NCBI GenBank assembly: GCA_034434835.1
Contig: DAOTXX010000192.1
Coordinates: forward strand, 1 to 64,000
DNA from: JBGLNJ01 sp034434835
Lineage (GTDB): Bacteria; Chloroflexota; Anaerolineae; Fen-1058
Reading direction: 5' to 3'
DNA: 64,000 nt
The notes under the pieces were generated by a model, which saw nothing but the letters and a program-made list of their open reading frames with translations, did not search any database and had not been told where the DNA came from. Shown in pieces: positions 60,794 through 64,000 of this stretch (position 1 is its first letter; every line of letters begins with the position of its first letter). The translations under genes were made by a program, and so were the position numbers.

Positions 60794-61052
60794 TGGAGGT
60801 CATATCGCGTGCACTGATGATAATGGCGGTTGCTGTACCAGGCTTGTACACGAAAAACACCGATAAATACCGTCCGCCCCAAGTTCGTCCAAAGGCCACA
60901 TATACGTCCTCGCCGGGGATGTGACCTTTCTCAGCAAACCGAATCCGCTGATGGTTCAGCAAAGCTTGACGCGCTTCTGCCGCTGTGAGATGGTGTTTGA
61001 ATTCGAGTTTTTCTTCAATGTTGGCCGGGCAAACGATGTCGTCAATCCGCAT
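60765..61052 (-). CDS. brnT: BrnT-like toxin
   Basis: 95 residues. IEEKLEFKHHLTAAEARQALL, HIPGEDVYVAFGRTWGGRYLSVFF and AIIISARDMTSNERKRYGR match the BrnT ribonuclease family, with the terminal Arg/Tyr region intact. The ATG at 61052 has no ribosome site, and the predicted transcription start coincides with it, so the mRNA may be leaderless. The antitoxin gene overlaps its 3' end. Confidence 0.82.
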   Translation of the reverse strand: MRIDDIVCPANIEEKLEFKHHLTAAEARQALLNHQRIRFAEKGHIPGEDVYVAFGRTWGGRYLSVFFVYKPGTATAIIISARDMTSNERKRYGRP

Positions 61053-61058
61053 GACTAG

Positions 61059-61087
61059 ATTATACAAGGTCTGATTTTTAACGTCAA
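61059..61087 (-). promoter_or_regulatory. Consensus promoter of the BrnTA pair
   Basis: TTGACG (61087-61082), a 17-bp spacer and perfect TATAAT (61064-61059) on the minus strand. The expected transcription start is at or within a base of the brnT ATG. Confidence 0.7.
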
Positions 61088-61108
61088 CAGGCACAAGGAG
61101 AGACCTGA

Positions 61109-64000
61109 ATGACTTGTTCGTTTACCAACCGTCGCTATCTCGACGCACTGGCCGATCACGTCGTCGTGTTCGACGGCGCGATGGGCACCAATCTCCAAAA
61201 GCTCAACCTCACCGCCGCCGATTTTGGCGGCGAAAAACTCTGGGGCTGCAATGATCATCTCGTCATCAGCAAGCCTGAGGTAGTGGAAAACATTCACGCC
61301 TCGTTCTTGAGCGTGGGCTGCAAAGTGGTCGAGACCAATACCTTCCGCTCGAACCGCATCACACTGCGCGAGTACGGGCTGGCGGATCGTGTGGTGGAAA
61401 TCAACCGGGCGGCGGCGGAGCTGGCGCGGCGCGTATGCGATCGCTTCGCGCGCGAGACGGGCACGCCGCGTTACGTGGCCGGCTCGATGGGGCCGACCGG
61501 GAGGTTACCCTCGTCCTCTGACCCGACGCTTTCCAACATCACGTTCCAGGAACTGGCCAACGTGTTTGCGGAGCAGGCGCGCGGGCTGGTGGAAGGCGGC
61601 GTGGACGTGCTGCTGCTCGAAACACAGCAAGACATTTTGGAAGTCAAAGCGGCCGTGTACGGCATCCACAAATATTTCGAGAGCGCAGGCGTGCGCGTGC
61701 CGCTCCAAGTCCAAGTGACGTTGGACACAACAGGCCGCATGTTGTTGGGTACGGACATTGCCGCTGTGCTGGCGATCCTCGAGCCGCTGCCGATTGACGT
61801 GGTTGGCTTGAACTGCTCGACCGGCCCGGATTACATGCGCGAGCCAGCGCGCTATCTCACGTCGCACACGCGCAAGCCCGTCAGCATCATCCCCAACGCG
61901 GGCTTGCCGATCAACGTGGACGGTGTGGCGCATTACCCGCTCGAGCCTGAACCGATGGCCGAAACGCTGGCGGAATTTGTCTTCGATCTGGGCGTGCGCG
62001 TCGTCGGTGGATGCTGCGGCACGACGCCCGATCACCTTCGCGCCGTTATTGAGAGAATACACAATACCCAATACTCAATCTCAAATCTCAAAGTGCAAAT
62101 AGATGAGGCACCCATGGCGGCTTCGGCCATGCGCGCGATCCCGCTCCGCCAGGAGCCGCCGCCGCATCTTATCGGCGAGCGGATCAATACGCAAGGCAGC
62201 AAAGCGACCCGGCAATTGTTGTTGAACGAAGACTATGAAGGCCTTTTGCAGGTCGCACGCGATCAAGTCGAAGGCGGCGCGCACTCGCTCGATGTGTGTG
62301 TGGCGCTCACCGAACGCGCCGACGAGGCCGCACAGATGCAAAGTGTCGTCCGGCTGCTTTCGCAGTCGGTCGAGCTGCCGCTGGTGATTGATTCGACCGA
62401 GGCTGAGGTGATCCGCGCGGCATTGCAAGTCTGCCCCGGGCGGCCCATCGTCAACTCGATCAACCTGGAAAATGGTCGCCAGCGATGCGAGGCGGTGCTG
62501 CCGCTTTGCCGCGACTATGGCGCTGCCGTGATCGCGCTGACGATTGACGAGGCCGGCATGGCGAAAACGGCTGCGCGGAAACTCGAAATCGCGCGGCGCA
62601 TTTACGACATCGCCGTGAATGAATACGGTCTGCGGCCCGACGCACTGATTTTCGACGCGCTGACGTTCACGCTCGCCACAGGCGACGCCGAGTTCGCCCG
62701 CAGCGCAATGGAAACGCTGGAAGGCATCCGCGCGATCAAGCGCGAACTGCCCGCCGTTTTGTGCAGCCTGGGCGTGAGCAACGTGTCGTTCGGGCTAAGC
62801 AGCGCGGCGCGCGGCCCGCTCAACGCGGTGTTCCTGTATCACGCCGTTGCGGCGGGACTCGATATGGCGATCGTCAATCCCAAACAGATTGTGCCCTATG
62901 CCGAGATCGATCCGCAGGTGCGCGAGCTGGCTGAAGATTTGATTTTCAATCGGCGGCCTGATGCTTTGCCACGCTACATTGCTTATTTCGAAGAGCGAGG
63001 AACGAAAAGCGAGGAGCGCAAGGCTATTACTGATCCCACCGTCGGGATGATGACAGAGGAAAAACTCCACTGGCAGATCGTTCATCGCCGTAAGGAAGGC
63101 ATCGAGGCGTTGATTGACGATTGCCTCACGCGCCACCCCCCGGTGTGGGTGCTCAATCAAGTTTTGCTCCCGGCCATGAAAGAAGTAGGCGATAAATTCG
63201 GCGCGGGCGAGTTGATTCTGCCTTATGTGCTTCAATCGGCGGAGGTGATGAAGAAAGCCGTCGCGCATCTGGAAAAGTTTCTGGAAAAGAAAGAGGGCGT
63301 GACCAAGGGCCAGGTGGTGCTGGCAACGGTGTATGGCGATGTGCACGACATTGGCAAGAACCTGGTCGGGACGATCCTGTCCAACAACGGTTACACGGTA
63401 TTCGATCTGGGCAAGCAGGTGCCGGCCAACGTCATCATTGACAAGGCGGTCGAGGTCGGCGCGGACGCGATCGGGCTTTCGGCCTTGCTGGTCAGCACGA
63501 GCAAGCAGATGCCCCTCATCGTGCAAGAACTGGACAAGCGCGGGCTGAAATTCCCTGTGCTCATCGGCGGCGCGGCGATCAACCGGCGATTCGGTCGGCG
63601 CATCCTGTTTGTAGACAGTCACGTATACGAGCCAGGCGTCTTTTACTGCAAGGATGCGTTCGAGGGATTGGAGACGCTGGATACGCTTGCCGATGACGCC
63701 AGGCGACCGGCGTTTCTCGCGCGCATCCGCCAGGAAGCCGAACGCGAGCTGGCCGGGACATCAGCCGAAAAAGCTGCGCCACAGCCGGCCCGGTCAAATT
63801 GGCGTGCTGTGGACATTCCACGACCGCCGTTCTGGGGGCCGCGCATCCTTTCCGACATTCCCCTCCTGGAGGTGTTCCCCTATCTGGACAAGGATGAATT
63901 GTTCCGGCTTTCATGGGGAGCCAAGAATGTGCATGGCGAAGCATGGGAAAAATTACGCGCCGAGTTCGAAGAGCGGTTGAGCCGGATGCAGTCGCAAGCG
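61109..64000 (+). CDS. metH: Methionine synthase, cobalamin-dependent (partial at window edge)
   Basis: 964 codons in the window, with no stop before the edge. Homocysteine domain (about 1-315) with zinc ligands Cys236 (GLNCSTGP) and Cys302-Cys303 (GGCCGTT). Pterin domain (about 345-610; LIGERINTQGSKATR, HSLDVCVALTERAD). Cobalamin cap, then Rossmann cobalamin domain with the lower-ligand His746 in GDVHDIGKN and LSALLVST. A start of the activation region (RPPFWGPRIL) appears near residue 905. It methylates homocysteine using methyl-tetrahydrofolate. AAGGAG precedes the ATG by eight bases. No cobalamin or SAM riboswitch fits in the short spacer shared with brnT. Confidence 0.94.
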   Translation, partial: MTCSFTNRRYLDALADHVVVFDGAMGTNLQKLNLTAADFGGEKLWGCNDHLVISKPEVVENIHASFLSVGCKVVETNTFRSNRITLREYGLADRVVEINRAAAELARRVCDRFARETGTPRYVAGSMGPTGRLPSSSDPTLSNITFQELANVFAEQARGLVEGGVDVLLLETQQDILEVKAAVYGIHKYFESAGVRVPLQVQVTLDTTGRMLLGTDIAAVLAILEPLPIDVVGLNCSTGPDYMREPARYLTSHTRKPVSIIPNAGLPINVDGVAHYPLEPEPMAETLAEFVFDLGVRVVGGCCGTTPDHLRAVIERIHNTQYSISNLKVQIDEAPMAASAMRAIPLRQEPPPHLIGERINTQGSKATRQLLLNEDYEGLLQVARDQVEGGAHSLDVCVALTERADEAAQMQSVVRLLSQSVELPLVIDSTEAEVIRAALQVCPGRPIVNSINLENGRQRCEAVLPLCRDYGAAVIALTIDEAGMAKTAARKLEIARRIYDIAVNEYGLRPDALIFDALTFTLATGDAEFARSAMETLEGIRAIKRELPAVLCSLGVSNVSFGLSSAARGPLNAVFLYHAVAAGLDMAIVNPKQIVPYAEIDPQVRELAEDLIFNRRPDALPRYIAYFEERGTKSEERKAITDPTVGMMTEEKLHWQIVHRRKEGIEALIDDCLTRHPPVWVLNQVLLPAMKEVGDKFGAGELILPYVLQSAEVMKKAVAHLEKFLEKKEGVTKGQVVLATVYGDVHDIGKNLVGTILSNNGYTVFDLGKQVPANVIIDKAVEVGADAIGLSALLVSTSKQMPLIVQELDKRGLKFPVLIGGAAINRRFGRRILFVDSHVYEPGVFYCKDAFEGLETLDTLADDARRPAFLARIRQEAERELAGTSAEKAAPQPARSNWRAVDIPRPPFWGPRILSDIPLLEVFPYLDKDELFRLSWGAKNVHGEAWEKLRAEFEERLSRMQSQA

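Noticed and set aside
61053..61108. Cobalamin or SAM riboswitch before metH
   Set aside because: Only 56 bp separate the divergent starts, too short for either, and none of the conserved elements is seen.

Overview
The window is about 60% GC and reads as chromosome from a Chloroflexota bacterium, most likely an Anaerolineae-type lineage. This is inferred from gene content and style, not from a marker gene: very large secreted modular proteins built of DUF11, PKD and choice-of-anchor-like domains with Pro/Thr linkers; a recurring C-terminal (Y/F/W)LP(L/I/V)V(L/V)(R/K) tail; DUF5107, DUF362 and DUF4405 proteins; and many palindromic intergenic repeats. I found no rRNA, tRNA, CRISPR array or complete insertion sequence.

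Layout. 0-12 kb: a 3'-truncated penicillin acylase, threonine synthase, a GNAT acetyltransferase, a DUF4405 membrane protein with a small exported partner, a GH106-like glycosidase, a HEPN/nucleotidyltransferase pair, an MFS transporter, ArfB, a DUF433/PIN-like pair, a DinB-like protein and an FKBP isomerase. 12.3-15.6 kb: a two-gene flavin/iron-sulfur amine or amino-acid dehydrogenase. 16-20.3 kb: a TPR protein followed by SbcD and SbcC. 20.4-21.3 kb: a UPF0175/DUF3368 toxin-antitoxin pair with a truncated toxin, and a HypA-like zinc-ribbon protein. 21.4-29.4 kb: an ArsP-like permease coupled to a 1,148-aa DUF362-DUF5107 exoprotein, a repeat-rich spacer, and a secreted protein with two glycosidase barrels. 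29.5-36.3 kb: housekeeping genes (a PD-(D/E)XK-like protein, ClpC, a cold-shock protein, TrxB, an alpha/beta hydrolase, RdgB). 36.7-55.5 kb: four giant secreted peptidases in a row (two subtilisins, a gingipain-like C25 and an M14 carboxypeptidase). 55.7-64 kb: two paralogous lipoproteins, an RmlC-like cupin, an FTR1 iron permease behind a Fur-like operator, a phospholipase-D-like protein, a BrnT/BrnA pair transcribed from an apparently leaderless promoter, and the first 964 codons of metH, cut by the window edge.

The most striking system is the 19-kb exoprotease island. Three different catalytic families (S8, C25, M14) carry homologous C-terminal cassettes of about 425 residues (DUF11, PKD, two NEW3-like beta-domains, LP tail), with nearly identical DNA stretches between copies. 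All four peptidases, and the DUF362 exoprotein, end in the same short LP motif. This suggests a shared surface-localisation module feeding a coordinated extracellular protein-degradation programme, with the GNAT, glycosidase and transport genes fitting a heterotrophic, polymer-degrading lifestyle.

The second system is a set of small non-autonomous mobile elements. One family of about 90 bp occurs twice, inverted and about 15 kb apart, with 10-bp flanking duplications. Another has GTAAC...GTTAC inverted ends and occurs four times, two copies with visible 8-bp duplications. A single 114-bp nested-hairpin element is also present.
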